A DNA stretch of 64,000 nucleotides, taken from contig CALVBS010000002.1 of NCBI GenBank assembly GCA_944325865.1, positions 62,001 to 126,000 of the forward strand. The letters are read 5' to 3'. Under the pieces are notes generated by a model. The model worked only from the letters and a program-made list of their open reading frames with translations. It was not told where the DNA came from and ran no database searches. Below, one piece after another: positions 1 through 8,456 of the stretch; positions within the stretch are counted from its first letter, which is position 1; each line of letters begins with the position of its first letter. Position numbers and translations under genes: made by a program. This DNA is from Candidatus Gastranaerophilales bacterium. Its GTDB lineage: Bacteria > Cyanobacteriota > Vampirovibrionia > Gastranaerophilales > Gastranaerophilaceae.

Positions 1-1
1 T

Positions 2-268
2 ACAGTCGTTCAGCTAACAAGAGTGGATAAAAATGATAATATTTCCACCGTTCGAAAAGTTAATCAAAAAGCAAAACAATTTTTAGATAAACTAAAAAAA
101 TTCATCCTGTATGAAGAAGTTCCGTTAAAAATTCCTAAAAATAGCGGGAAGTTCTATCTGAACTACAACGAATACGGGGTGCTAAAAAGGTGTTATTCAA
201 ATTTAAGCTCTTTAAAAATAGGGCTCTATGAAAACAAAAATCTAAACAATCACGTACAATCCTTTTAA
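2..268 (+). CDS. C-terminal fragment of an unrecognised protein (5' end outside window)
   Basis: The reading frame is open to the left edge of the window, so this is the tail of a longer gene. A GTG at 23 could serve as an internal start, but no good ribosome binding site precedes it. The visible part is Lys/Asn-rich and shows no motif or membrane segment that I recognise. It lies upstream of a phage structural module on the same strand, so it may be a phage gene or the last host gene before the prophage. A hairpin terminator follows it directly. Confidence 0.45.
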   Translation, partial: TVVQLTRVDKNDNISTVRKVNQKAKQFLDKLKKFILYEEVPLKIPKNSGKFYLNYNEYGVLKRCYSNLSSLKIGLYENKNLNNHVQSF

Positions 269-286
269 AATTATCTTACTCTCTGC

Positions 287-310
287 GGGATGAATTATTC
301 ATCCCTTTTT
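287..310 (+). terminator. Rho-independent terminator
   Basis: A GGGATGA/TCATCCC-type stem is followed by a run of five T. It separates the partial upstream gene from the phage module. Confidence 0.75.
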
Positions 311-424
311 CTTAAAAAAAATTAATGAGGAAATATTATTAAAAAATATATATAATTAATAACTATTATTTATGTATTATAAAGAAAGAATAGCAAAAGA
401 TTTTACACAAAGGAAGATTTAATA

Positions 425-634
425 ATGAAATTAACACCAAAGGAAACTGATGTTATAACTTTGGTCGCGGCCGGATATTCGGATAAAGAGATTGGGTTTC
501 AATTAAATATTTCTTACGGAACGGTCAGGGATTACATTGATAAAATTATTTTAAAAACTCAAGCCAGAAACCGAACTCATGCGGCTATGTTATACGGACA
601 AAAAAATCCTGAATGGATGCTCAGTATCCGATAA
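425..634 (+). CDS. Small LuxR/GerE-type helix-turn-helix protein
   Basis: This 69-residue protein is almost only a GerE-type HTH: an acidic first helix (PKETDVITLVAAGYSDKEI), a turn, and a recognition helix around SYGTVRDYIDKI. An RBS (aaggaag) precedes the ATG. It has no receiver domain. It stands first in the phage gene block, 18 bases before the amidase, so it may regulate late genes. The same type of protein, a little longer, is found at 13728-13985 at the end of a phosphorelay operon. The fold is clear; the target is unknown. Confidence 0.75.
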   Translation: MKLTPKETDVITLVAAGYSDKEIGFQLNISYGTVRDYIDKIILKTQARNRTHAAMLYGQKNPEWMLSIR

Positions 635-652
635 ATTTTATAAGGGGCAACT

Positions 653-1150
653 ATGAAAAAAATTATTATTCATTGGACTGCCGGTAATTACTTCCCATCT
701 GATTATGAAAAACAATTTTACCATTTTTTAATAGATAAAGATGGTAATATTTTTGAAGGGAAGTTCAAACCGGAAAACAATTTACGCTGTGTAAAAGGCC
801 ACTATGCCGCACATACCGGAGGCGGGAATACAGGTTCTATAGGAATTGCAATGTGCGGAATGTACGGTTTTAAGAATAAAAATTGTCAGGGGGCTTATCC
901 GATTACAGCAAAACAATTTGAAGCGACAATGGAATATTGTGCAAAACTCGCAATTAAATATCGTATTCCTATTGCACCTGAAACGGTTATGACACATTAT
1001 GAATTCGGGAAAAAACATCCCGAGACTACAAGTGCAGGCAAGATTGATATTACATTTATCCCGTCATATCCGTGGTTAGAGAAAAATGATGTCGGGAAAT
1101 TTATCCGCTCAAAAATCAAATGGTACAAAGAGAAATTGCAAGGAGAATAA
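653..1150 (+). CDS. N-acetylmuramoyl-L-alanine amidase (phage endolysin, Amidase_2/PGRP fold)
   Basis: Predicted Zn amidase that cuts the bond between MurNAc and L-Ala for cell lysis. The start IIIHWTAG places the first Zn ligand at His7. THYEFGK supplies His115, and SAGKID around residues 128-132 gives the catalytic Lys and last ligand, as in the T7 lysozyme/PGRP family. The AAHTGGGNTGSIGIAMCG stretch is typical of the fold. At 165 residues it has no signal peptide, which fits release by a holin; a holin-like gene lies at 3692. The RBS AAGGGG lies upstream of the ATG. The C-terminus ends just before the next gene's RBS. Confidence 0.9.
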   Translation: MKKIIIHWTAGNYFPSDYEKQFYHFLIDKDGNIFEGKFKPENNLRCVKGHYAAHTGGGNTGSIGIAMCGMYGFKNKNCQGAYPITAKQFEATMEYCAKLAIKYRIPIAPETVMTHYEFGKKHPETTSAGKIDITFIPSYPWLEKNDVGKFIRSKIKWYKEKLQGE

Positions 1151-1152
1151 AT

Positions 1153-2673
1153 ATGGAAGTTTCATACTATGATCTTTCCGGCGGAATCAATATGGCATTG
1201 ACCAAAACCGAACTCGGTCTGGATACAAAAAAACTTTACTGGACAGATTCAGAAAACATTGAAATTCTTCAAAACAGAGGCATAGTTAAACAGAAGGGAA
1301 ACACTCTTTTTCTGGAACTGCCTGACGGAGAAACAATCACAGGTCTCTGTGAAATGAAACATGATAAATTATTGAAGCTTGTCATAACAACGGCTTCCGG
1401 AAAAATTTACATATATAATCAAACTACAAAAAACTTACAACTTCTTGAGAAAACAATTAACGGACAAATGCCTGTTTTTGCAAAATTTCTTGACGGGGTA
1501 TTAATATCAAGCAAATCCGACAGTTTGTTTTATATAAAAAATAACGATACAAATGATGTTGAAGAATGCAATCTTAAAGATTCTGAAGGGAATCCCGTTT
1601 ACAGCAATGTAATCGGAATACACAAAGGTCGTGTCTGGGTTGCGGATAACTCCACAATATATTATTCTGCTCTCGGAACATACAATGATTTTACAACCGA
1701 AGGAGATGCAGGATACATAAGGAATTTTCATACCAATACCGACACAATCACGGCACTTTATACATATAAAGATTATCTGGCAATTTATAAGAAAAATGCA
1801 GTATATCTTTTAACAGGTATAAGTGATGAAGATTTTGCAGTAACACAATTTGCCGACAAAGGTGCACTATCTTCCCGCGGTATTGTAAATGTTGAAAACA
1901 AACAATATTTCTTAAGCAGCGGGATTTTTGCCCTTGAACAGGTAGGGGAATTAAACCAGATACAACTGGGTTCCGAAATATCAAGAAATATTAATCCCGA
2001 ATTTGATAATTTTAATAAATCATCAATGGATAATGCTTTTGCACTGCATTACGAGACCAAAAATCAGGTTTGGTTCTTCTTTCCATATACTGACGACAAC
2101 TACTTTCACACAATTTGGATAAATGATTATGTGAATAAGTCCTGGTACAAAAGAAAGATTCCTCAGGATATAACTACTGCCTGTATATTTGATGATTATC
2201 TTCTTACGGCTGACACCGAAGGAAAAATTTACAGGGAAGATTACGGAACTACATTCAACGGCACTCCTGTAAGTTTTATGTGGAAATCTCCTTTTCTTGC
2301 CCTCACATCAGCCCATAAAAGAAAAATTATCGACGAGTTTTACTTTATACTTGATGCTTCATATGACAATGATTTTAATTTCTCTGTTTATAAAGACTAT
2401 GACAGTGAATATGCTGATGACAGCGAAAAAATTTATGCAATACATTATGAACATCTTATCTGGGCAAATGATGACACCTCAGAATCACTACCCTGCCATT
2501 GGGCAAAAGATGACGAATCATTTCCTATATGGTCAATAAGTTCCGATACACTGGAAAAAGTTGAAATTTCAGAATCAAACTACTCAATACAGCTATGCAT
2601 AGAAGGAACAGAACAAACAAACTCCTGTGCAATTATTGGTTTACAATTCAGAGAAATCTATAACGACGATTAA
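1153..2673 (+). CDS. Phage tail / DNA-stabilisation-like protein (beta-rich)
   Basis: A 506-residue protein starting at ATG 1153 behind AAGGAGAATAAAT; an upstream GTG at 1120 overlaps the amidase and is less likely. The sequence is a series of short beta-strand repeats with alternating hydrophobic residues (for example GRVWVADNSTIYYSAL, DYLAIYKKNAVYLLTG, KQYFLSSGIFAL), suggesting a propeller. This resembles podovirus packaged-DNA stabilisation (P22 gp10-like) or tail tubular B proteins. Its place beside the coat gene agrees. Function is inferred from fold-like features and context. Confidence 0.6.
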   Translation: MEVSYYDLSGGINMALTKTELGLDTKKLYWTDSENIEILQNRGIVKQKGNTLFLELPDGETITGLCEMKHDKLLKLVITTASGKIYIYNQTTKNLQLLEKTINGQMPVFAKFLDGVLISSKSDSLFYIKNNDTNDVEECNLKDSEGNPVYSNVIGIHKGRVWVADNSTIYYSALGTYNDFTTEGDAGYIRNFHTNTDTITALYTYKDYLAIYKKNAVYLLTGISDEDFAVTQFADKGALSSRGIVNVENKQYFLSSGIFALEQVGELNQIQLGSEISRNINPEFDNFNKSSMDNAFALHYETKNQVWFFFPYTDDNYFHTIWINDYVNKSWYKRKIPQDITTACIFDDYLLTADTEGKIYREDYGTTFNGTPVSFMWKSPFLALTSAHKRKIIDEFYFILDASYDNDFNFSVYKDYDSEYADDSEKIYAIHYEHLIWANDDTSESLPCHWAKDDESFPIWSISSDTLEKVEISESNYSIQLCIEGTEQTNSCAIIGLQFREIYNDD

Positions 2674-2721
2674 TAAAAAACGCACCGCAAACGTTACACT
2701 CAAACAAAGAAAGGACAATTT

Positions 2722-3603
2722 ATGAGCGAAGACACTTCAACTTTAAGCAGTACAACAAATGCTTACGACGTATTCATTCCCGAAATCTGGAGCCATAAAC
2801 TCAATGCAATGCTCCAAAAGGAATGCGTAATGCTTCAATGCGTTAACAGAAATTATGAAGGTGAAATTAAAAATCAGGGTGACAGAGTAAAAATTATTAC
2901 ACCTGCAGCAGTAAGCGTTTCGACTTTAGATACGGATACACTTACATACAAGGAGCTTTCCCCGACATCAACAGACCTTGTAATAGATCAGAAAAAATTC
3001 TTTGCTTTCAAAATTAATGATGTTGCAAAAGTTCAGTCAAATGCAGACATTATGGAGGCTCATCTTGAAAATGCTAAAAAAGCAATCGAAGAAGTTCAGG
3101 ATACCTATCTTCTAGGTCAGCATGCAAATGTTGACACAAACAACGTCGTAGGCAGTGATTCCGCCCCGGTTACACTTGATAAAACAACAATATATCAAAA
3201 TTTCGTAAACCTTGCGTTGTGCCTGAAAAATTCCAACGCAGTATCAGCAGCAAAACGTCCTTGGGTTGTTATTAACCCTACAATAGAGTCTTATCTGCTT
3301 CAGAGTACGGAATTTATCGGTGCACATAATGTAGCAGACGAAACATTAAGAGAAGGTGCTATCGGCAGAATCGCAGGTATGGATGTTCTGGTAAGTACGA
3401 ACTTAACAGATACGTCAGGTAATTACTACGTTTTGGCCGGTACAAATGATGCTATAACATTTGCTTCCCAATTAGCAAAAATTGAAAGTTTGAGAGATCA
3501 GAACAGCTTCTCTGATTTAGTAAGAGGCTTATACCTTTACGGTGCAAAAACAGTTCAACCAAAAGCACTCGCAAAAATGGTAGTAAAAAAACCTACGGCA
3601 TAA
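2722..3603 (+). CDS. Major capsid protein (HK97 fold, P22 coat-like)
   Basis: A 293-residue protein. The N-terminus (DVFIPEIWSHKLNAMLQKE), the GDRVKIITPAAVSV strand, the helix NADIMEAHLENAKKAIEEV, the RPWVVINPTIESYLL segment and the late GAIGRIAGMDVLVSTNL stretch are typical of P22/HK97-like coat proteins. A strong RBS (AAAGGACAATTT) precedes the ATG, and a terminator follows the gene, as expected for the most abundant virion protein. There is no fused protease or delta domain; a separate scaffold-like gene follows at 3939. Confidence 0.82.
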   Translation: MSEDTSTLSSTTNAYDVFIPEIWSHKLNAMLQKECVMLQCVNRNYEGEIKNQGDRVKIITPAAVSVSTLDTDTLTYKELSPTSTDLVIDQKKFFAFKINDVAKVQSNADIMEAHLENAKKAIEEVQDTYLLGQHANVDTNNVVGSDSAPVTLDKTTIYQNFVNLALCLKNSNAVSAAKRPWVVINPTIESYLLQSTEFIGAHNVADETLREGAIGRIAGMDVLVSTNLTDTSGNYYVLAGTNDAITFASQLAKIESLRDQNSFSDLVRGLYLYGAKTVQPKALAKMVVKKPTA

Positions 3604-3621
3604 TCTCTCTTACGTACGGAT

Positions 3622-3664
3622 AAGCACCTTTATTCCGTTTATTAGTGTTTAAGGGTGCTTTTTT
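3622..3664 (+). terminator. Rho-independent terminator after the coat gene
   Basis: An AAGCACCTT/AAGGGTGCTT stem with a loop of about 20 bases is followed by T6. It would limit read-through from the coat gene. Confidence 0.7.
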
Positions 3665-3691
3665 CAAATACACAATGGAAGAAAGGACACT

Positions 3692-3949
3692 ATGTTTAGC
3701 GATTTAAAAAACACGATAAAACAACTTGCTCAAAGTGCCGTAGCCATAGCCGAACAGGCTCTGGGCTCTTCAAAAGGACAAGAAAAAAAGAAAATGGCGG
3801 TAACCTATGTTGTTGAACATCTTCCGCTAAATCCTTTTTTCAAAGGGTTCATTGCTTTTGTTTTATCGGGATTTATTGATAATGCCGTAGAATATGCAGT
3901 TATGTATATGAACGGTTTAAAAAATAACGGAGAAAAAAATGAACAATAA
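3692..3949 (+). CDS. Holin-like small phage protein
   Basis: An 85-residue protein. The N-terminal part (LAQSAVAIAEQALGSSKGQEKKKMAVTYV is the core) resembles the soluble helix of LLH-type holins. A hydrophobic segment (FFKGFIAFVLSGFIDNAVEYAVMYM) spans residues 50-75. An RBS (gaaaggac) precedes the ATG. It sits between coat and scaffold-like genes rather than beside the amidase, which is unusual for a holin. It could instead be a minor virion protein. Confidence 0.45.
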   Translation: MFSDLKNTIKQLAQSAVAIAEQALGSSKGQEKKKMAVTYVVEHLPLNPFFKGFIAFVLSGFIDNAVEYAVMYMNGLKNNGEKNEQ

Positions 3950-4622
3950 AAGATTACAAAATATGCAGCAGGGGAATTTATCTTATGCCGATATTCAAAA
4001 CTTACCTGCAGGAAATGCAAATATTCAAAACCAACAAATGCCATCTGCAACACAGAAGGAACAGACAGGGCAGTATGATGTAAAAAGTATAGCCCAAAGA
4101 GACTTGATGACAATTCAAAATATGGTTGAATCAGGTCAAATTGACTATAACCAAGGACAATATTTAGTAAACTATGTATTAAATAAGGCGTATAACATGG
4201 TTCAAAACCAGAATGCTCAGCCTGTTTTACAAGCTCCTGTAATGCAGGACGGATTTGCTGAATTTGAAAAAGAAAGAGCAAATTTCTTTACACCTTCAGG
4301 CAGAAGTGAAGTTTTGGAATATTTGAAAAACTCAAATGTAAGTTTTGATAAAGATGAACTCTCCTTAATATCACAGTTAATAGAAAAACTGGAAACCAGT
4401 GCTGTTGACAGATATTTAAAACAAATTGCCCGCGAAAAAACATTAAATGACGAAAACGAAATCGCCAAAAAAAGATTAAGGGCAAACGCCCAGAATTCAA
4501 CATTTGACGATAATAAAAACAGGGTTTTTACCCGCGAGCAAATCGGCAAAATGAGCGGTGCGGAATTTGCCAGAAATGAAAAAGCAATCATGGAACAGCT
4601 TAGAAAAGGGCTTATCCGCTAA
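3939..4622 (+). CDS. Probable capsid scaffolding / assembly protein
   Basis: A 227-residue, Gln/Asn-rich, largely helical protein. The start overlaps the previous gene by 11 bases, which suggests translational coupling. The N-terminal 80 residues look disordered. The C-terminal part (residues about 110-227) is charged and helical and ends with FTREQIGKMSGAEFARNEKA and a basic tail, a layout seen in phage scaffolding proteins. Its place next to the coat gene supports this. There is no enzymatic motif. Confidence 0.5.
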   Translation: MNNKRLQNMQQGNLSYADIQNLPAGNANIQNQQMPSATQKEQTGQYDVKSIAQRDLMTIQNMVESGQIDYNQGQYLVNYVLNKAYNMVQNQNAQPVLQAPVMQDGFAEFEKERANFFTPSGRSEVLEYLKNSNVSFDKDELSLISQLIEKLETSAVDRYLKQIAREKTLNDENEIAKKRLRANAQNSTFDDNKNRVFTREQIGKMSGAEFARNEKAIMEQLRKGLIR

Positions 4623-4639
4623 GCGTAAAATTAATCGTT

Positions 4640-4680
4640 AAGCGGGAGTACGCATTATTAATGCGAAACCTCCCGCTTTA
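4640..4680 (+). other. Strong hairpin between scaffold-like and adaptor genes
   Basis: The outer stem AAGCGGGA/TCCCGCTT encloses an inner stem CGCATTA/TAATGCG. An A-run, not a T-run, follows on the plus strand, so this is not a normal intrinsic terminator. It may be an mRNA processing or stability element. The RBS of the next gene follows shortly. Confidence 0.5.
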
Positions 4681-4699
4681 AAAAAAACGGAGACAAAAA

Positions 4700-5338
4700 A
4701 TGAATTACTTTGAATTAATAAATAAATGCCTTGTTGAATTAAATTACAAACAGGAGAGTTCATTCAGCCAATTATCCAAAAATGAACACGAAAAATTAAA
4801 AAATATAATCAATATAATAAATACGGAAATTTGTTCACTTGAAAAATGGAATTTCCTGCTGCGAGAAACCACTCTTATGCTGCCGGCCAAAACAGGACAA
4901 ATAACAAATACGATAAATGGCAGAATTGCATCAGTAATATTGGATGGGAAAAAGTACCGTTACCATGACGATTTTGAAAAATTTTTCACAAATTCTCAGC
5001 CTGAACAGACTTATACATCATTTAATGATAAATTACTCTTTCCTGTTTTCGATAGTGAAAAAGAACTTAAAATTATATACTATACCGCAGATTGTGCGGT
5101 ATCCGAAGACGGAACGGAAAAGAAAACATTTGAGGAAGAAACTGATGAGAGTCTAATTCCGGAAGTATATGCAGAACCGCTTCTTGTTTACGGTAGCTGC
5201 ATGCGTTTAAAGGGAAACCCTCAGCATACCCGGTTCAATTACTGGTATGGAATGTACAAAGAGGCTCTTGCTAATATGAAAGCTAAACTGGCGGTTGACG
5301 CAAATGTCGCACCGCAGGTAAATCTTTTCAGAACATAA
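4700..5338 (+). CDS. Phage head-tail adaptor (P22 gp4 / tail tubular A-like)
   Basis: A 212-residue protein. The start MNYFELINKCLVELNY, a helix with KNIINIINTEICSLEKWNFL, a central beta region (GRIASVILDGKKYRYHD) and a final helical part (EPLLVYGSCMRLKGN, WYGMYKEALANMKAK) match the general plan of podovirus adaptor proteins that bind below the portal. An RBS (acggagac) precedes the ATG. The call comes from pattern and context, so the family is likely but not certain. Confidence 0.6.
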   Translation: MNYFELINKCLVELNYKQESSFSQLSKNEHEKLKNIINIINTEICSLEKWNFLLRETTLMLPAKTGQITNTINGRIASVILDGKKYRYHDDFEKFFTNSQPEQTYTSFNDKLLFPVFDSEKELKIIYYTADCAVSEDGTEKKTFEEETDESLIPEVYAEPLLVYGSCMRLKGNPQHTRFNYWYGMYKEALANMKAKLAVDANVAPQVNLFRT

Positions 5339-5465
5339 AAAAAACAGGAAGTTTTCATTCCCCCCTGTTAAGATTTACACTAGCCGAAATATAAATAGCA
5401 TGTATATTATAACACATTTCAAAAAAAATTTCAACTATCAGAATAAATCTTAATAATATGCAACA

Positions 5466-5900
5466 ATGAAAAGTCTTACTCTACAACAAAAAAAATTTAC
5501 GGAAGAATATATTAAAACTCTGAATGGTGAACTTGCCGCCCGAAATGCCGGTTATAAAACACAAGATTTAAAATCCCAATCCGAAAAACTTTTATCTGAT
5601 CCGAAAATAATAAAATATATAAAACAATCGCTGAACAGACAAATTGATGCACTTTCAGTACCTAAAGGCTATGTAATACAAAAATTATTACAGATTGCCG
5701 AGTTTTCTCTTGAGGAAGAAGATATAACCGACAAAGACGGGAATTTTACCGGAAAAAAGAAACTGCGTGACACCTCCGCAGCCCTGAAAGCACTTGAAAG
5801 CCTCTGTAAATATCTGGGTCTGAATAATTCGGAAGACACTGAAAGTTACAAAACAGTAAAAATCATTACCATTTCAAATCTTGATGACAGCAAAATTTAA
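5466..5900 (+). CDS. Terminase small subunit
   Basis: A 144-residue protein of the Terminase_2 type. LTLQQKKFTEEYIKTLNGELAARNAGYK forms the DNA-binding HTH (in two parts: residues 4-18 and 19-32). A helix KLLSDPKIIKYIKQSL and a C-terminal part with SAALKALESLCKYLGL are also typical. It would recognise phage DNA and hand it to TerL. A possible promoter (TATTATAAC near 5404) lies in the 127-base gap upstream, so the packaging genes may be a separate transcript. No clear RBS precedes the ATG. Confidence 0.85.
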   Translation: MKSLTLQQKKFTEEYIKTLNGELAARNAGYKTQDLKSQSEKLLSDPKIIKYIKQSLNRQIDALSVPKGYVIQKLLQIAEFSLEEEDITDKDGNFTGKKKLRDTSAALKALESLCKYLGLNNSEDTESYKTVKIITISNLDDSKI

Positions 5901-5911
5901 GGAGATTTTTT

Positions 5912-6274
5912 ATGAAAGATAAAGAAGAAGATATTGAACAAATGCTTTTAAATAATGCGTCTTTAGATGACTTAATCAAAGCCAGAATTGAAAAGGAATT
6001 TAGAGAAGCCGAAGAAAAAAGCAAAAAGAAACCAAAACCTGTCACAATAACAGACATTTCAAAAGTTCCCCAAAATTTGATATTTTCGAAAGAAAGCGTA
6101 TTCAAACTGTTTAACAGACAAACAAAATCCGAAACCTATATCAACGGGATACAGGCAGAATCTCTTCTCGGCATACAGGATTCTGTCAGAGAAAAGATGA
6201 AAAAAGGTGAAACATCCTCTTTTGCAACGGATGATGCTTATGTAAAATTTGACAGGGTTACTGTTTATGAGTAG
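5912..6274 (+). CDS. Unrecognised phage protein, 120 aa
   Basis: A charged protein lying between terS and the GNAT gene. The N-terminal half is an acidic/basic helix (EEDIEQMLLNNASLDDLIKA). The C-terminal half is beta-like (SSFATDDAYVKFDRVTVYE) with an IFSKESVFKLFNRQTKSETYINGI segment reminiscent of a small DNA-binding helix. An RBS (aaggagat) precedes the ATG. Its end overlaps the start of the next gene. No function can be assigned. Confidence 0.6.
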   Translation: MKDKEEDIEQMLLNNASLDDLIKARIEKEFREAEEKSKKKPKPVTITDISKVPQNLIFSKESVFKLFNRQTKSETYINGIQAESLLGIQDSVREKMKKGETSSFATDDAYVKFDRVTVYE

Positions 6275-6794
6275 TTTTAAACCTCTGCTCATAAATATTG
6301 AAGATAAAAATTTTATTAATCCGGAAGACCTCACCAGATTGTTTTTTCTATATTTAAGATATTCAAAATATCTCGACGATGATTTTGCCGCCGACGGCAG
6401 GAGCCTTTTGAAATACTTTACCGACAACATAAATAAACTTTCCCCTTACTTCTGGATTGTCTTTGATGACGAAACCAGAAAACCCGCCGGTTTTGTTTAT
6501 CTGGATAAAATCACGGGAGATTCAAAAACACTGCACAATGCGGAAGTAAGTGCCTGCTTTTACAAAGAATTCTGGGGAAGATTTACTTATGAAACGGCAA
6601 AAATATTCTTCAACTTTTGTTTTGAAAAACTGGGATTAATAAAAATAAAAGCACAAATTTATCCGCAAAATTTTATGGTCAAAACTATTTTAAAAAAATG
6701 CGGATTTAAAAAAGAGGGCTATCTGAAATCAGAAACCATATCCGGAGGGAAACTTCAGGATATTGAGCTTTATTCTCTTATAAAAGAAAGGTAA
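6267..6794 (+). CDS. GNAT-family N-acetyltransferase within the phage module
   Basis: A 175-residue protein from ATG 6267, which overlaps the stop region of the preceding gene; the upstream ATG at 6249 has no RBS. The order of elements fits a GNAT fold: PYFWIVFDDETRKPAGFVYLD (strands 2-3), NAEVSACFYKEFWGRFTYETA (strand 4 and the acetyl-CoA loop region), FCFEKLGLIKIKAQIY, then NFMVKTILKKCGFKKEG, as in RimJ/RimL-like enzymes that acetylate protein N-termini. It lies between packaging genes, 4 bases before the portal gene. Acetyltransferase genes among phage packaging genes are known, but the substrate here is unknown. Confidence 0.75.
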   Translation: MSSFKPLLINIEDKNFINPEDLTRLFFLYLRYSKYLDDDFAADGRSLLKYFTDNINKLSPYFWIVFDDETRKPAGFVYLDKITGDSKTLHNAEVSACFYKEFWGRFTYETAKIFFNFCFEKLGLIKIKAQIYPQNFMVKTILKKCGFKKEGYLKSETISGGKLQDIELYSLIKER

Positions 6795-6798
6795 AAAA

Positions 6799-8454
6799 AT
6801 GATTATAGAAAAAGAAGACACAACGGCAAAATTAAATCCGGGAGAAGAAACAGTTCTTCTTGCCGAAATATGCCGTAAATACGATGATTTTGAAGATTTA
6901 CGAAATCAACAGCTTACAGATATAAAACTTGTAAGAAATGCCGTTTACAATTCGCACCTTCAAGGACAAAACGGATGGAACAGCAAAATTGAACTTCCTG
7001 ATATATATGAGCTTGCTCAAACTTTAAAATCACATCTCAGTGAGAATTTATATTCACATCCGGATGCAATGTTTGATGTATCCGGTACCACACCGGAAAC
7101 ACAGGGTTATGCAAATCGTCAAAAAGCAATGCTTGTAAACACATTTGAACAAATGCATCTTGAAAATGAGATTGAAAAAATTATTGACGGTATTGTTGAA
7201 ACCGGAGAATGCACACTGTTTGTCGGCTGGGAAACAAATATAAAACAAATCCGAAGAGCAAAAACTCAGGAAGAACAGATTACAAGCGGAGATAACAAAA
7301 ACTTTGTGCTGGAAGACAAAATTGTCTATGACAACGCAAAAATAAAATACATAAAACCCGAAGACTTTGTCTTTGACAAAACAAACAAAGAGAACTGGGA
7401 CAGCTGTGCAAAAATTTACAGAACATTCCAAACTCTTGACGATATATTTTGCGACAAATCAAATAACTTATTAACAGAAGAAAAACTCGCTAATTTGAAA
7501 GGAGTGGTGGCAAACAAAAGATTAAGAAGTGATGAAGAAAAAGGTTATGAAGGAAACAGACTGGAAATTCTTGAATACTGGGGAGATATTGAACTTACAG
7601 ACGGAACTGTCCTGAAAAACAGATTAGTAACAGTTGCCGGACGCCGTGAAATCATAAGATTCGAAACCAATCCTTTTGTAATAAATCCGTTTATACATGC
7701 AAATATAATTGAATGTCCTTCGACAGGCAGAGGAATTTCACCTTTAAGAGTAGCACTTGTGTTGAATGACATATCTTCAACAATATTAAACAAACAAATT
7801 GATGCACTTGCACTTATGATAAATCCGCCTTACCTTGCACCGAAAGGATGCTTTAAAGGTCAACAGGACGTAAGACCGGGCAAAATTATTGAGTATGATT
7901 CAGCATTGATGACGACGGCACCGGCACCGTTAAGTTTTGATAAAGCTATGCAGGGCTGGGACTTTCTGAGTTACTTTAAATCAACAATAGAAAGTGCAAC
8001 CGGCATATTCAAAAACATGGCGGGAAATCTTCAGACAACAGAACGTACTGCAACTGAACTTAACTATTCAGTAAGCGGTCAGGAAGCCCGATTGAATATG
8101 ATGCTGGATTCAATCAACAGAAAAATCATCATCCCTATGGTTCAAAAAACTGCAGAAATCATTGCAAACTTCAAACTGGGCAATGAACTTATCAGAATTG
8201 ATAATCACGGGAAATATGAATTTGAAACCGTTGATGATAATGTTCGAACTGCAAACTATATCTATCGCTACGGTGACAGAAAAGCAAGCTTTGAAAGAAA
8301 ATCCAGATTAAAAGAAATGTTTGAAGTAGTTCAGGCATTTGCACAGGTTCAGGATGTAGCAGAACAAATAGATTGGATTGAATGTTTTAAATTTGCACTT
8401 GAACAATACGGGATAGAAAATTCAAGCAACTTTCTACTTCAGGACAAAAAATAA
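6799..8454 (+). CDS. Phage portal protein (podovirus type)
   Basis: A 551-residue protein forming the dodecameric DNA channel at one capsid vertex. Diagnostic parts are the helical start (NQQLTDIKLVRNAVYNSHLQ), the wing region with KIKYIKPEDFVFD, the NPFIHANIIECPSTGRGISP segment leading to the stem, and the crown/clip helices with ATGIFKNMAGNLQTTERTATE followed by NMMLDSINRKIIIPMVQK. It lies directly before the large terminase with a 2-base gap. Length and layout resemble P22-like portals. Confidence 0.85.
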   Translation: MIIEKEDTTAKLNPGEETVLLAEICRKYDDFEDLRNQQLTDIKLVRNAVYNSHLQGQNGWNSKIELPDIYELAQTLKSHLSENLYSHPDAMFDVSGTTPETQGYANRQKAMLVNTFEQMHLENEIEKIIDGIVETGECTLFVGWETNIKQIRRAKTQEEQITSGDNKNFVLEDKIVYDNAKIKYIKPEDFVFDKTNKENWDSCAKIYRTFQTLDDIFCDKSNNLLTEEKLANLKGVVANKRLRSDEEKGYEGNRLEILEYWGDIELTDGTVLKNRLVTVAGRREIIRFETNPFVINPFIHANIIECPSTGRGISPLRVALVLNDISSTILNKQIDALALMINPPYLAPKGCFKGQQDVRPGKIIEYDSALMTTAPAPLSFDKAMQGWDFLSYFKSTIESATGIFKNMAGNLQTTERTATELNYSVSGQEARLNMMLDSINRKIIIPMVQKTAEIIANFKLGNELIRIDNHGKYEFETVDDNVRTANYIYRYGDRKASFERKSRLKEMFEVVQAFAQVQDVAEQIDWIECFKFALEQYGIENSSNFLLQDKK

Positions 8455-8456
8455 AA

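Noticed and set aside
5344-5372. AACAGG/CCTGTT stem considered as a terminator after the adaptor gene
   Set aside because: The T-run is on the wrong side for plus-strand transcription, and no minus-strand gene ends there.
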